64,000 nt of DNA from NCBI GenBank assembly GCA_037179335.1, contig JAKZHN010000003.1, positions 372,001 through 436,000 on the forward strand. Reading direction: 5' to 3'. A program made the translations under genes and the position numbers. Origin of the DNA: Cyclaneusma minus (lineage: Eukaryota; Ascomycota; Leotiomycetes; Marthamycetales; Marthamycetaceae). The stretch's first letter is position 1, and each line of letters starts with the position of its first letter. The notes below the pieces were generated by a model that saw only the letters and a program-made list of their open reading frames with translations, made no database searches and was not told the origin of the DNA. Of the stretch, positions 52,469 to 62,689 are shown one piece after another.

Positions 52469-55095
52469 GCAAGTCAGCGCGGCCATTAATCCTCTCCCGA
52501 TTCGAAAAGTTTGCGCTTGGCCGCAGCACATGGACTTCCGCCGAGCCTCCGCACCAAGACCGGTCTTTGAGAGCGCGCACACCACAAGACGCGGATGCCA
52601 GATTCAAAGAGCGGTGGCATCACCTGCGGGTCAAGACATGAGACGGCAACTGGCTTTGCGCAATAACTTGCATCACCGAGGCTTGAGACTGCGCATAAGG
52701 CCTTCAGCATGGTGGATGGACGTCCTGGCTCTTCTTTTTGGGATCTTTTTCCGCATATTTTCGCCTTGGTCATTCATTACTTACGGGTGGTTACCCGGCA
52801 TTCATTTACTTTTCCTTTTCGATCCACGGTCATTATTTTCACCTCGGTGGTCCGTCGACTACGGGTGTTCACCCGGCATTCATTTTCTCTTCGTTCTCGA
52901 TCATCGCGCAGCTTGACTCGGTGGTCTGCTCGGCTGGCTTATATCTGGGAGTATTCATTCTTTAAAGCATACGGTGGAATCGGCATTGATGGGGCGTCGG
53001 GCTGGGAATTTTGCTGGGGATCTTTCGCACTTGGGGACCGTGTTACTGGGCATGGTTGCCTGGGAATTCTTCTTCTGCGAGTGATGGTAGGGGATAGTGC
53101 CGAGAGCGTTGGATTTCGGGATGGCCCGTGAGCCAAAAGAAGATCAGAATGGGTCGGTCCCAAAGACAGTATAATGCGCCGTATGGGCAGAATTTTGGCA
53201 TTGCATTTTTCCAGCGTTGCATTTCTCAGACTCTACGAGTTTTAGCAAAAAACACTGAAAATTCCCTTATTTTCCATATGCACTTTTTTGTGAATGTGAC
53301 TAGTGCATCTTGTAAAGGTAAAGCTGGTATCCACTTGCCAATTCGTGCAATGTAAAATGCTTGTAAGTTGAAATGAAATTACCTTGTGGTGCGCAGCTTG
53401 TCCTCAATTAGATCCGTTTTCAATGGATGTTCAGCTGGAGGAAAACCCTCGACTTGGAGTGAACTTGAAGTAGAGTTCAGCAGTTTCGTTTGACTTTCTG
53501 TCTTGTTGTTTTTTTTTCTACCGTCGAAAGCAGTGTCAATGAGTGAGAAGAAAATGAAGTAGTCATTACTGCTAACAATACTGCCATGGCTGGTGTGCTG
53601 GATGCTTGGGAAATTTCAAATGAATGTATTTTGCTTCATGTGCCGCGGAGTAATCTTGCGGTTGGAAAACACCGCCATGTCTGGCGGCAACCCAGTTTGA
53701 AGTTCTGCGCATTTGCTGCTGGACGAGGTTGGGTAATTTGTAGCTGAGAAACAGTTAAGCAATCTGGAAAGTCACACGTAATGTTTCGGAAAATCCTTGC
53801 TGTTACATGCTGTTGTATGATATCGAGGGCATTGAGTGGCTGACTTGAAGTTGCAGAACAGCTTCCTTTCATGCCTATGAACCGGCCTTCCTTTACCGAA
53901 GACAATATCTGCTTTTAATGACAATGCGGATATAATTAGGTAGACTCGGACATCTAGCAAAGAGAAACGGAAGCTTGACTGTTGCTGCGCAAGACGCCAG
54001 ATCTCAAGTATGTCTCAGGTACGTACTCCGCTATCATCACGCTGTGCTCTGAGCGTGCTTCTGTTGATGTCTCTCATTGTGTCAATCATGATGCATTGAG
54101 GCATATTTCTGAGGAGGAAGACATTATGATGACCGAATCCCAGCTGTAGACCTGCTCTTGATGTTTTCTTTGTCAAAAGCTGACATCTGCTTGAGATCCT
54201 TTCCCACTACCGCAGGCGCTTACTGCTGTCTGCGCGAAACCACTTTTAGTGCAAGGAATATAGCCGGGGCCTTTTTGCTCTGAGGAAGACGGAATATTCG
54301 GCGGATTGATGGAGTATATGCTGCTGGAAACTTCCACTGCTGTCGCTTCTTTGTCGTGCGCAGAAAGAAGGAGCTTCGCTGATGTCAGGTGTCAATGCGA
54401 CGCGCTAGTTCTACATCAGGATCTGTCAATGATTTCGCTGTGGTGTCGAGCAGGGCTCTTCATGATGGTACGAGTCTCACATGACTCGAGATGCAAGTTT
54501 GGGAGTCCAGTTTCTCCAAACTTCTCCGGTCAACTCTCAGGGCGCTTTGTGTTGCGCTTCTTCGTGTTACAAATTGCCAGTGGCCGCATATCTCAAGGTT
54601 TGCTCACGCTGTGACGCTGCGGTCTCTTTGTCGCCTGCCACCGAATTGGCAACCGCGGTCATCCTTTGAGATCGTATGTCCCTCAGCTTCCCTTGCAGCT
54701 TTCAGAGGCAGGTTCAATCATGCTGCTCCTGGAATACTCCTCTTATGCCGGTGAGTGCTGCTTGTCGCCGAAATTCCCCAAAATTGAGCAGCAGTCCTTG
54801 GATGAGAAGCATCGACATCCTTCTTGCGAAACTGCGTCCAGCTTCCTGAAATCTGGCGACGAGACTTTCCTTCATCTTCTCGAATCAGCCGCAATGACTT
54901 TCTTTGAGGACGAGCGTTCCAGAGTAGTCTTGAAGTCCAGGCCCTGAAGCATTTCGAAAGAGTCCTTGTCTGTTTCTCAGAATCTTTGGAATGGAGGTGT
55001 GGCTTCGTGTGTTGTAGCAGCCGTATTATATACCTGCATTTCCTCTGTCAGTAATTTGCCAGTAGGGCCATCCGCACCCACGCCAGTCACGCATC
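52469..55095. other. Long spacer, with one tandem duplication and the shared 3' block
   Basis: No gene recognised. 52779-52935 holds two imperfect units of about 79 bp (each starting ACT(T)ACGGGTG and containing ACCCGGCATTCATTT). 53190-53310 is the shared family 2 3' block (GAGTTTTAGCAAAAAACACTG). 53500-55000 has only short frames on both strands (54306-54947 on plus) with no domain-like features. Confidence 0.35.
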
Positions 55096-56706
55096 ATGTT
55101 TGCACAGGACCATGGAGATGAATTGAAAGCCATCCAGAGACGACTTGACCACGAAAAGATATCCGGAGACGACTTGACAACAAAATAACACACCAGGGTT
55201 CAGACGACTGGGTCTTCCTAGGATATCGAAAATGCGACACCAAGCTTCCGGTCAATCTGAGACCCGTGGTCATGGGGAGCTTCCAGCGGAAGAATAGCGG
55301 CTACGTGTACCGGCAGGAGGTATTGCCCATTAACGATCGAGACTGGACAGTTCCGCGAAATCGGGGACGCGGACCGGACGGCCTATTCACTATTAGCCAC
55401 GAGAACACGGAGTATACGTACTCTTTGCGATATTGCACGGAAGACGAGATCCAACATTTCGTGAGAGGGAGGCCCTCGCGATTGGTATGGCCGGCCTTTC
55501 ACTCGGGTCCCCAATGATTGGACTTCGGAGCTTCGGAGAAGGCAACAAGATACCTGGGATGCATTGTTGGAGCTTTCCCATGACACGTCTCCTGGGCCCC
55601 CAAGATGGTATCTCGCGGCTAAAAGTCGCTGGGTCTTTCTTTCCGAAATGTTGAACAAGCAGAACGACATCGCCAAAGCGTCTCGGGAATGGATGTTGTC
55701 TTTCCAATTAGAGTTGACGCGGACGGAACTTGAAGTCATCTACATGATTGAATCTCGGCGCGATCGTGCACATCAATTCCGCCAGGTTGCGCTTCATAAC
55801 TTTGTAGATGCAGTAAGGTGTTTTGTGGAACACTTCGATCGGTTTACCCTCTGCGCGGTAGTGACAATACGATAATAGGAATCACGGCAGAACATGATTT
55901 TGAGACCCACGAGGTACCTCTGGTGTGGCCCGCTCGGTTAACTGCGTTGCTAGGTAAGTCTCAAGAACGCACTGTTGAGTCAAAGCTCACCCCACTTCAC
56001 AGATTTGCTGGAAGACGACTTCGTCATGGTCAAAGCACTATTCCTGGGCAAAGAGGCGTCCAGAAAAGATGGCGATGAAGAGGAAGGCCACTTGAAAAAT
56101 CATCGCCGGGTTGTCAAAGACTGCCGTCGGTTATTTGACCTTCTCAACGAACGATGTCCACCCCACTGGAAAGAGATGGAAAATCATGACTGGAAGGGAT
56201 ACACTCCAGCTGTCACGAGCGACAAATACATGGTCGAGATTTTGCGCGAGATTCAACGATCACAGTTCAAAGCGCTCCCACGACTTTTAGACCTTATAGT
56301 CTATGTTGCCCGAGACGGCACAATCACGGCGCCAAATATGGTCGTCTTACAGAGATTTCAGGAGAATTTCTCTATCCTCCTTGGCCACCTGTACGAAAGG
56401 TTCTCTGCAGTTCGAGAGCACACCGATCGGTTCAAACACCCTGCACAAAACCCTGCAGCTGTGAGGAAAAAACTGGTGGAACAGGTGCAGAAATTTGATG
56501 GGAACTTTAGCGATGACGACGAGGACGATGAAGGACAAAATATGGAGGACGAAGGAAATGGAGTCCAAAAGCCGCAGCAAAATGCTCACAACGAAGCGTC
56601 AGGAAACACTGATGGTAAGCAGCGGGCCCCACCTCGTAATCGTGGGCCCTTTATCCCACCACTTAAAGGGCCCACGATCAAGAGGAAGCGAACAGGCGGA
56701 AATTAG
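55096..56706 (+). pseudogene. Broken multi-exon gene, possibly a distant family 1 relative
   Basis: Coding-like segments switch frame: 55096-55188 (M-F-A-Q-D-H-G-D-E-L), about 55165-55517 (D-D-W-V-F-L-G-Y-R-K-C), 55503-55873 (R-V-P-N-D-W-T-S-E-L-R-R), about 55845-55953, then a clean 49-bp intron (55954-56002, GTAAGT...CACAG, phase 1) and 56003-56706. The last exon (234 codons) contains F-Q-E-N-F-S-I-L-L-G-H-L-Y-E-R-F, reminiscent of the family 1 F...Y...L..Y pattern, then an acidic run (D-D-D-E-D-D-E) and a basic end (I-K-R-K-R-T-G-G-N, a possible nuclear localisation signal). At least two frameshifts (near 55501 and 55850) break it unless they are sequence errors. Function unknown. Confidence 0.45.
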
Positions 56707-57320
56707 GCAAACCAGATGACTTCAGAATCAGAACGTGAGGATGGCAAATGTGACGAACTGTCAATTGGGAGGCTTGGTGATTTTTAGTCTTCATGAAAGA
56801 ATGATAAAGAATGACTCAATGATTTGCTCTCCTCTGCTGTACCTCGATGAACGTGACATGCCGTCAGCAATGCAAATGACTTGCGAAGTTGACGCTGTTG
56901 GTTGTGTTGTGAAAAATCAGAGAGCTCCGACTCGGATCTGAGCCCCCGCATCCTGGCGTTGGTCCGAGCGCTAGGCTAATCAAGCTACACTGCATTGGGA
57001 AATTTTGCCGAAGTGAAGCACAGAACCTTATTCCAACCTCACCTCAAGACTCCTCAACCTCACTCGTCGCGCCACCAGGAAACTCATGACATCCTTCTGA
57101 ATGTCGCACTCTATATCGTGATGCATTTTCGTTACTGACCTCCTGGGTTCATTCCACTCCCTCATCAAAGTGACTTTAACTTCTCGGATCGCTTCCAACT
57201 ACGTGGTTGCCTTCATGCGGGTACTTGCATCTCTCCTTCTCCCGAGTAATTGCGTGTGTCTTGGTCATTCGAATTTCCCTTATTGCGCGGATCTCTCACA
57301 AGCACTGAGATCTTTGAATT
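56707..57320. other. Spacer
   Basis: No gene. A weakly tRNA-like minus-strand stretch near 56925-57000 was considered and rejected (see rejected list). The rest is CT-rich spacer leading into the 19-bp satellite. Confidence 0.35.
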
Positions 57321-57434
57321 ACTTGAGTTTCTTTCAATTACTTAGATGCCTCCTAATTACTTGGATTTTTTACAGTTACTCGGATTTCCGACAATTATTC
57401 GGATTATTCGCAGTAATTTGGGAATCTCCTAATA
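57321..57434 (+). repeat. 19-bp satellite, array 2 (six units)
   Basis: Six consecutive 19-bp units, for example ACTTGAGTTTCTTTCAATT, ACTTAGATGCCTCCTAATT, ACTTGGATTTTTTACAGTT and ACTCGGATTTCCGACAATT. The consensus equals the reverse complement of array 1 (20986-21099). A partial seventh unit precedes it. Divergence between units is high, so the array is old or under sequence drift. Confidence 0.8.
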
Positions 57435-57901
57435 AATGTGAATGATTAAAACACAACCACGTCCAAATTCACATTCACATCTGCAATGCACTTCGAGAGG
57501 TAGGAAACTTCCTTTTTTGAATTTTTCTAATAACGCCACTGGAAAGCAGAAGACCCCAGATTCCCACCAGGAATCTACCTATGGCCGTCTCCCGAAAAGC
57601 AAATATCCCGCGCGCCCTCCATGATACCAAAGCAGCTCAAATCCCAGCCGGAATCTGGAGCTATCATCTGAAGAACAAATATCCCCCGCGCTTTCCATCA
57701 ATGCCCGAAAACCCAGATATTATGCAGCGAACTCTAGCTTTCCCCGGAAGACGATATGTCCGCCATGCTAAACGCCTTAGAAAAGAGACCGAAGGAACCC
57801 CAGTCCAAGTCCAAGCAGCGGAACATCGGAGCAACGAGAGAAAATCTGAACGGATTGTTAGCAACCATCACAAGTTTCAGCGTTGAATTTTGGGCACTCA
57901 C
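57435..57901. other. Downstream flank of F2-15
   Basis: A 101-codon plus-strand frame (57581-57886) is open but has no recognisable features and overlaps the 3' flank of F2-15. On the minus strand, directly after the F2-15 stop, comes GTGAGT, a perfect splice donor. About 20 codons on lies V-A-N-N-P-F-R-F-S-L, another N-P-F, so an additional spliced or former tail exon is possible. Confidence 0.35.
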
Positions 57902-59611
57902 CTATTCATCGTCTTCGTCCTCGTCGCTCTCAGAGTCGTCGTTGCTGTCGAGCTCATCCTCGTCATCGTCATCATCCTCATCAATTTCCTCGTCGTTGCC
58001 AGTACCGGCGCTGGTGTCTGCGCCGGGAACCCAACCGGGGGGCTTGCTGATGCGAGACATGAGAGATGCAGCGGGCTGTGGGGTGGCGGTGGTGGTGACA
58101 GCGGAGGCGGTGGTGGATGAGCCACCACGAGTAACATTGCCTTTGCCGGAAGCCTTGGAGATGCTAGCCTTGGATGAGCCGGCCACTGAGCGAAGAGGAG
58201 ATGGGGTGTTTGGGACGAAGGGAGAAGCCTTGGGGTTGAAGCGCTTGCCAACACCGCCACTCATCTTGGCAGCATCCTTGGTCTTGGTGGTAGGCTTGGA
58301 AGCGGCGGTGGTCTGGGAGAGAGGAGGGGAGGACTTGGGCGCGAAAGGGTTGATGGCTGGGTCGAAGTTGCCTTTGATTTCAGCATTGGCGGAGGTCGCT
58401 CCGGACTTCTTGCTGTCATCCTTGATAAAAGTAAAGACGGGGGGGCCCTTGGTGACAGCGGCCAGGACGCTAGCGAATGAAGTCGGCTTGGGGGCAATAG
58501 CGGCGGTCTTGCCTGGGAGAGAGGCGACACCGGTGAATGGATTGATGTTCGTGGTAAGCTCGGCGACACCAGCAGCGGCAGCGGGGGTGCGGGCAAGAAC
58601 CTTGGTTTCCAAAGACTTCTCCGTAATGGGCTTGGGCTTAGCACCGCCGACTGGCTTTCCAGCGGCAGGGGTCTCGGGGGCGGTATCAGAAGAGCTGGTT
58701 GGGATGGTGCGCTTGACGGTGGTAGAAAGATCATCAATACGATCATGAGCCTGGCTGATGGCAACTCGGTGGGTCTCAACCCGTTCGTACGTTTGCTGAA
58801 CACTGTTCTTAACAGTTCCAAACTTCTTGTCGACGCAATCATAGATTTCTCGGAGGGATTTGCGCTGTTCGGCCACTTCCTTCTCCAAACTCTCAATCTT
58901 GTCGTCGGATACTTTCTGCTTGGCGGCATGTTCTGCGAGGGTTCGGCGGTGCAGCTCTCTGTAAGCGCTATGGGTCGTTTCCATGTCACCCATCCAACGC
59001 TTCTGCTCCATTTGCATCTGACCAAGGGTGAACATATTCGCCTAGACCGTGGTAAGGGTTCCTTGCATGCCCTTGATCTTGTCGTCGATGGTCTTGGTTT
59101 TGGCGGTGGCGTTCTCGTTGAACTTATGCTGGTGTTCGACAACTTCCTCGAATTGCTCGTAATGATCTTGGCAGCTGCTGATGCTGTTACGCAAAGCGAT
59201 GGCGACATCGGTGGAAGAGCTGCCGCCAAATTGACGCGCTTCTTGACGGCATTCGGCGACTATGCTGTTGACATAGCTAATGAGCTTGAGGACTTCGTCA
59301 TCAACGTAAGCTTGGCTTGCGACGACGGGAACGGAGATCTCTTGAGAGGAGGGGAAAGAGGTGGCTGCCGAGGCTCGTAGGACAGCAGCACAGATCATGT
59401 GAGCAGAGTTGCGGAGAAGGCTGAGGGGGCGGGAGTATCGGTCCAAGACACCGGCGGCACGAGTGGAAACCATTTCGATGACCTCAAAGATGCTCGTAAG
59501 GAGGAACAAGCTGCCGGAGACGACCACCATGATCTGAAAGTAGTACGCGTAGGCGAAGTATGCGGCGGCGCAGAGGCCCACACCAAAGAGGATGAGATTG
59601 AAACGAGCCAT
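57902..59611 (-). pseudogene. Family 2 copy F2-15, in-frame TAG between membrane half and tail half
   Basis: Minus-strand frame of 569 codons, broken only by TAG at 59042-59044. First half (189 aa): ATG 59609-59611, two hydrophobic segments (residues 3-46) and the signature C-Q-D-H-Y-E-Q-F-E-E-V-V-E-H-Q. Second half, same frame, ATG 59033-59035 (377 aa): coiled coil, then a long Pro/Ser/Thr tail with N-I-N-P-F-T-G-V-A-S-L, A-I-N-P-F-A-P-K and A-S-P-F-V-P-N, ending in about 35 acidic residues (E-D-D-D-D-D-E-D-E). The stop replaces one codon in G-T-L-T-T-V-stop-A-N-M. Either nonsense (CAG to TAG would fit) or two separate proteins. It is the longest family 2 copy and has its own promoter module. 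Confidence 0.65.
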
Positions 59612-59758
59612 CGCGGCGATGTGCTCGAAGAAGTCGGGGAAGTCTTGCGACAGACAAGGAGGTTTTGCTTGGTATGATCGTGCTGTGATTGAGGTTGTAT
59701 CTGCTTGGATTGAAGAGACAGCAGGGTCTGAGTGATCGAAGCGTGTGGAAAGAAGAGA

Positions 59759-59870
59759 AGAGGAAGAGGTTCGATGTGGGAGCGTGAAGTGCTTTTATGC
59801 CTGGGACCTCGCTCGCGAGGCGAGACGGCTCACTAGTCTCGCGCTAGCGAAAATAAAACGCTATTGTGGG
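59759..59870 (-). promoter_or_regulatory. Family 2 promoter module, copy 10 (minus strand)
   Basis: Read on the minus strand: CCCACAATAGCG at 59861-59870 (further CATTGTCGCCATTGTCGACA elements at 59905-59930), then GCGAGACTAGTGAGCCG and CTCGCGAGCGAGG, GGCATAAAAGCAC near 59800 (TATA-like), and the leader CGAACCTCTTCCTCTTCTC. The ATG follows about 150 bp later. Same order as the plus-strand copies, which confirms the strand of F2-15. Confidence 0.6.
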
Positions 59871-61189
59871 CATTTTGAGCTGGCGTGTCGCTCAGCGAAT
59901 CCCATTGTCGACAATGGCGACAATGGAACCAATGCGATCGGCAACGAGAAGCTCGGAAAATCCTGAGGCCAGCATGCTGCTCTCGCCCCCGAGATGTTGC
60001 CGTCCCTGGTCTTTCTATTCCTCCAGAAGATTGTTGAACATATCGATGGCAGAAGCTTTATATATAGCCTGCCCGGCAGCTGGGTGCAACACAATTTGTT
60101 GCTGATACAAATCGGCCGCCTCTTCCGGTTGTCCTCTGCTCCAAGATGTGGTCTTTGCGAAATTGGGGTAGCGGTTCTCGAATGCCAGAGGTTCTCCGAG
60201 TTTCCGTCGATTTTCCCTTTTCTCAATCAGGCGTATATTTGCTATCACGTGATGAGTCTCGAGTTGGATCTCGTGCAGTCAACCTAGTTCCCTGCTCAGA
60301 CCGCACGCTATTCTCGGAGATTTCCAGTGAGGGTATCTGCGATGTGTGTTTAAAGCTCCGCTGCTTCTGCACCAGATTCTTGTTTCTCGACTTCGCAAGA
60401 CCTACTCTAGCGGTGGCTGGTCGTATCTACCTGGCAGTCCGATGGCGTACTAGTCGGGTTAAAAAACTTTTTGGAATCTACTTGTCAGGGGCATCTAGCC
60501 CTAAGCCCACAATATTCACTGAAGTTGTTGTTCACTCAATTGAGTTTCATTTCCAAAACCCACTTCATTATAAGATTTTCGCATATTACGTTTGAGAAAG
60601 GGAGTAGTTTTATGTTTACAATCACGGAAATAGCGCGTTTGAAAATGAGGTGAGGTTGAGTGGTTTTTGGCTAACACCTCTCAGCGAGAGTTAAAATGCA
60701 GCGCTGAACGATCGCAGTTCAAAAAGAGGTCACCCATCTGCGCAAGCCCGTGATCTCAAACGCCAGAATGAGTTCCAGATGCCCATGCATCAGGGCGCGC
60801 CAGCGAGGAGAAGCTGCCAGCAGCCTGCTAAGGCGTATCGTGACCCGCCGCTGATGCCAAGTTTCCTCCATGCGCAAAATAAGAAAAAGTACCCAGGTGT
60901 TCGTCCCCTGACCGACCCACCACCGAAACGAAGTCTTCCGTAGGTAGTCTCCCAGGAAGAAAATATTCCCGGAAGAACGCGCACTATGCGCAGTTGCCGG
61001 TGCGCTGCGTAGATAGAAAGAGATATCCACCGCCGAACAAGCGCGTGGCCCACCAAGACGTGCATGATGCCCGAGAGAACTGCACCGAAAATCCCAAGGA
61101 ACTATGCCGTTCAACACCCAAGTTCCATCTCGCGAAGCCTGTGATACCGCACCAAGTCTAACTTTGGCGTTCAATTCTTGATGGCGCTC
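59871..61189. other. Spacer between F2-15 and F2-16
   Basis: No gene called. An open plus-strand stretch without ATG start (about 60712-60944: K-R-G-H-P-S-A-Q-A-R-D...K-K-K-Y-P-G-V-R-P-L) is basic and may be a decayed exon, but resembles nothing I recognise. Other frames are short. Confidence 0.3.
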
Positions 61190-62541
61190 TTAGCGTGGCA
61201 GGCAGAAACCGGCTTCGGATGCTGCTGCTAAAGCCAGAGTTCCTGAATTTGCCTGTGACCATCTTTTCGAAAGGGTTTGGGTTGTTCGTCGGACTGATCG
61301 CGGTTTCCGAGAAGGTGTTGAAGGCAGGAGAGCCTGGAGAGGCGGTAACTTGCGTCTGGGTGGCAGCATCCGGGCAGTGGAAAGAGATCTGGGTCTCAAT
61401 GAGAGCAGCCGGGCGAGCGAAAGGGGTCTTGAACGCGCTGGGAAAAGGCACCAGATGGATGGAGTTCCCAAGCAGTGCGGCAGCAAGTGGCAGAAGTCTT
61501 GTTGAAGAAGGACAGAGGGAGGCGAGTGACCTCGGGTTCTTCCAGGTATGCGCACTTGCTGATTCCAGGGATGAGCTTGGCGTTTGGGTTGCTCGGAATC
61601 CACTTGGCGCGTGCGTTGTCCAAAGCAGCTTCTTTGTGGTAGAGTGGCTCAGGCAGGGCAGCCCACGCCAGGGCATTGGCGGCCTTGACAGCTTTCGGTC
61701 CGGCAGACTTCTGGTACTGGTACCGGGCCTCCATTTGCTCGTCTCGTTCGGCCTGCATCTTCTCGATTTGGTCTCGGGGTTTCAAGAGCTCGTCCCGTTC
61801 GGTCTGCAATGTCGAAATCTGGTCTCGTGTATCTGTGAGCTCTTGTCGGTCTTGTCTCTCGCGCTCCTGAGCAGCGGCAAAGGCGAATGCGGCGGGAAGA
61901 GTGGAGAGATCCACAACCGGCTCTTCGCCAGGGGCTCTCTTGCTAACGCCGGGGATAAGAGTTGCATTGGGGTTGTGAAGCAAGTGGACGCGGGCCTTGA
62001 GATAAGCAGCCCAGTTCTCCGAGTTCTTGATTGGGTGGGGCTCGACATGGAGGGAGGGCCAGCAGGCGACAGGCTCGGGCTTGATCTCGGTGACGTGAGC
62101 GGGCTTGGGTTGACCGGCGGGGGCTGGAATAGCTTCTTTTCCCGGGCTCTTCAGCGCATTCTGTTCTTTCTGTTCTCCAAGCTTGCGCTCCAACTTCTGA
62201 AGCCGGTCTTCAAAGCGACTCTCGATGCCTGCAAGCCTCTCCTAAACTTTTGATTCTCGCTCCTCGGCGGCGGCGGCTCTGTTGTTGGCATCTTTGAGTC
62301 CTTGTTCGAGAAGCTCCACTTTCAATTGCGTCTCGTGGATGATGGCGCTCTGGCTTGCGACTATCGATTGAATCATGTCGAAAGCCTCCGATTTTGCGGA
62401 CAAAGCTTGGGGGAGGTTTGCAGTTCGGGTGTTGATCTCATCTTGCGCTGCGTTGGACTTGCTGTACTGATCATAGAACCGCTGGCACTCCTCCATAAGG
62501 GCTTGTGGGGACCAGTCGAGTGACACGTTGTTGGGATTCAT
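61190..62541 (-). pseudogene. Family 2 copy F2-16, in-frame TAG and a late frameshift
   Basis: ATG 62539-62541. 99 codons to TAG 62242-62244, then the same frame continues to 61396. It has no membrane segment. Signature: C-Q-R-F-Y-D-Q-Y-S-K-S-N-A-A-Q; then A-N-N-R-A-A-A-A-E-E-R. The post-stop part has an internal duplication: A-R-V-H-L-L-H-N-P-N-A-T-L-I-P-G-V-S-K and, 110 residues later, A-R-A-K-W-I-P-S-N-P-N-A-K-L-I-P-G-I-S-K, each followed by E-E-P-x-V. The expected tail (T-N-N-P-N-P-F-E-K-M) is in another frame at about 61190-61500, so a frameshift near 61480 detached it. The TAG lies in S-K-V-stop-E-R-L, compatible with a former Gln. Confidence 0.6.
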
Positions 62542-62689
62542 GGTTGCTGAAGTGAATCCTGGTAGGAGGGTGGTGGTATGAGAGGATTGTGGTAGGCAGA
62601 GGATGGTAGGGTTGGATAATGGTCGAAGCAGATGCGTAGTGAACTAGCGGGTAGAATAGTCGTATCCTGTACGTGTTCGTGAATGTGGA

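Noticed and set aside
56925..57000. tRNA-like sequence on the minus strand
   Set aside because: A D-arm-like AGCTTGATTAGCCTAGC and a GGATC/GAGTC-like T arm can be drawn, but the anticodon stem has a mismatch, position 33 is not T, the T loop is one base short and the acceptor strands do not pair.
57756..58748. 330-codon plus-strand open frame
   Set aside because: Antisense to F2-15. The minus strand has the promoter module, family signature, coiled coil and N-P-F tail; the plus frame is a low-complexity Ser/Val/Ala shadow.
61195..62253. 352-codon plus-strand open frame
   Set aside because: Antisense to F2-16, which carries family features and its own promoter module. The plus frame starts and ends without any motif.
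6764..62541. Alternative genetic code in which TAG encodes Gln
   Set aside because: Intact copies such as F1-f and F2-10 end in TAG, and TAA also interrupts frames. Nonsense mutation explains the pattern with fewer assumptions.
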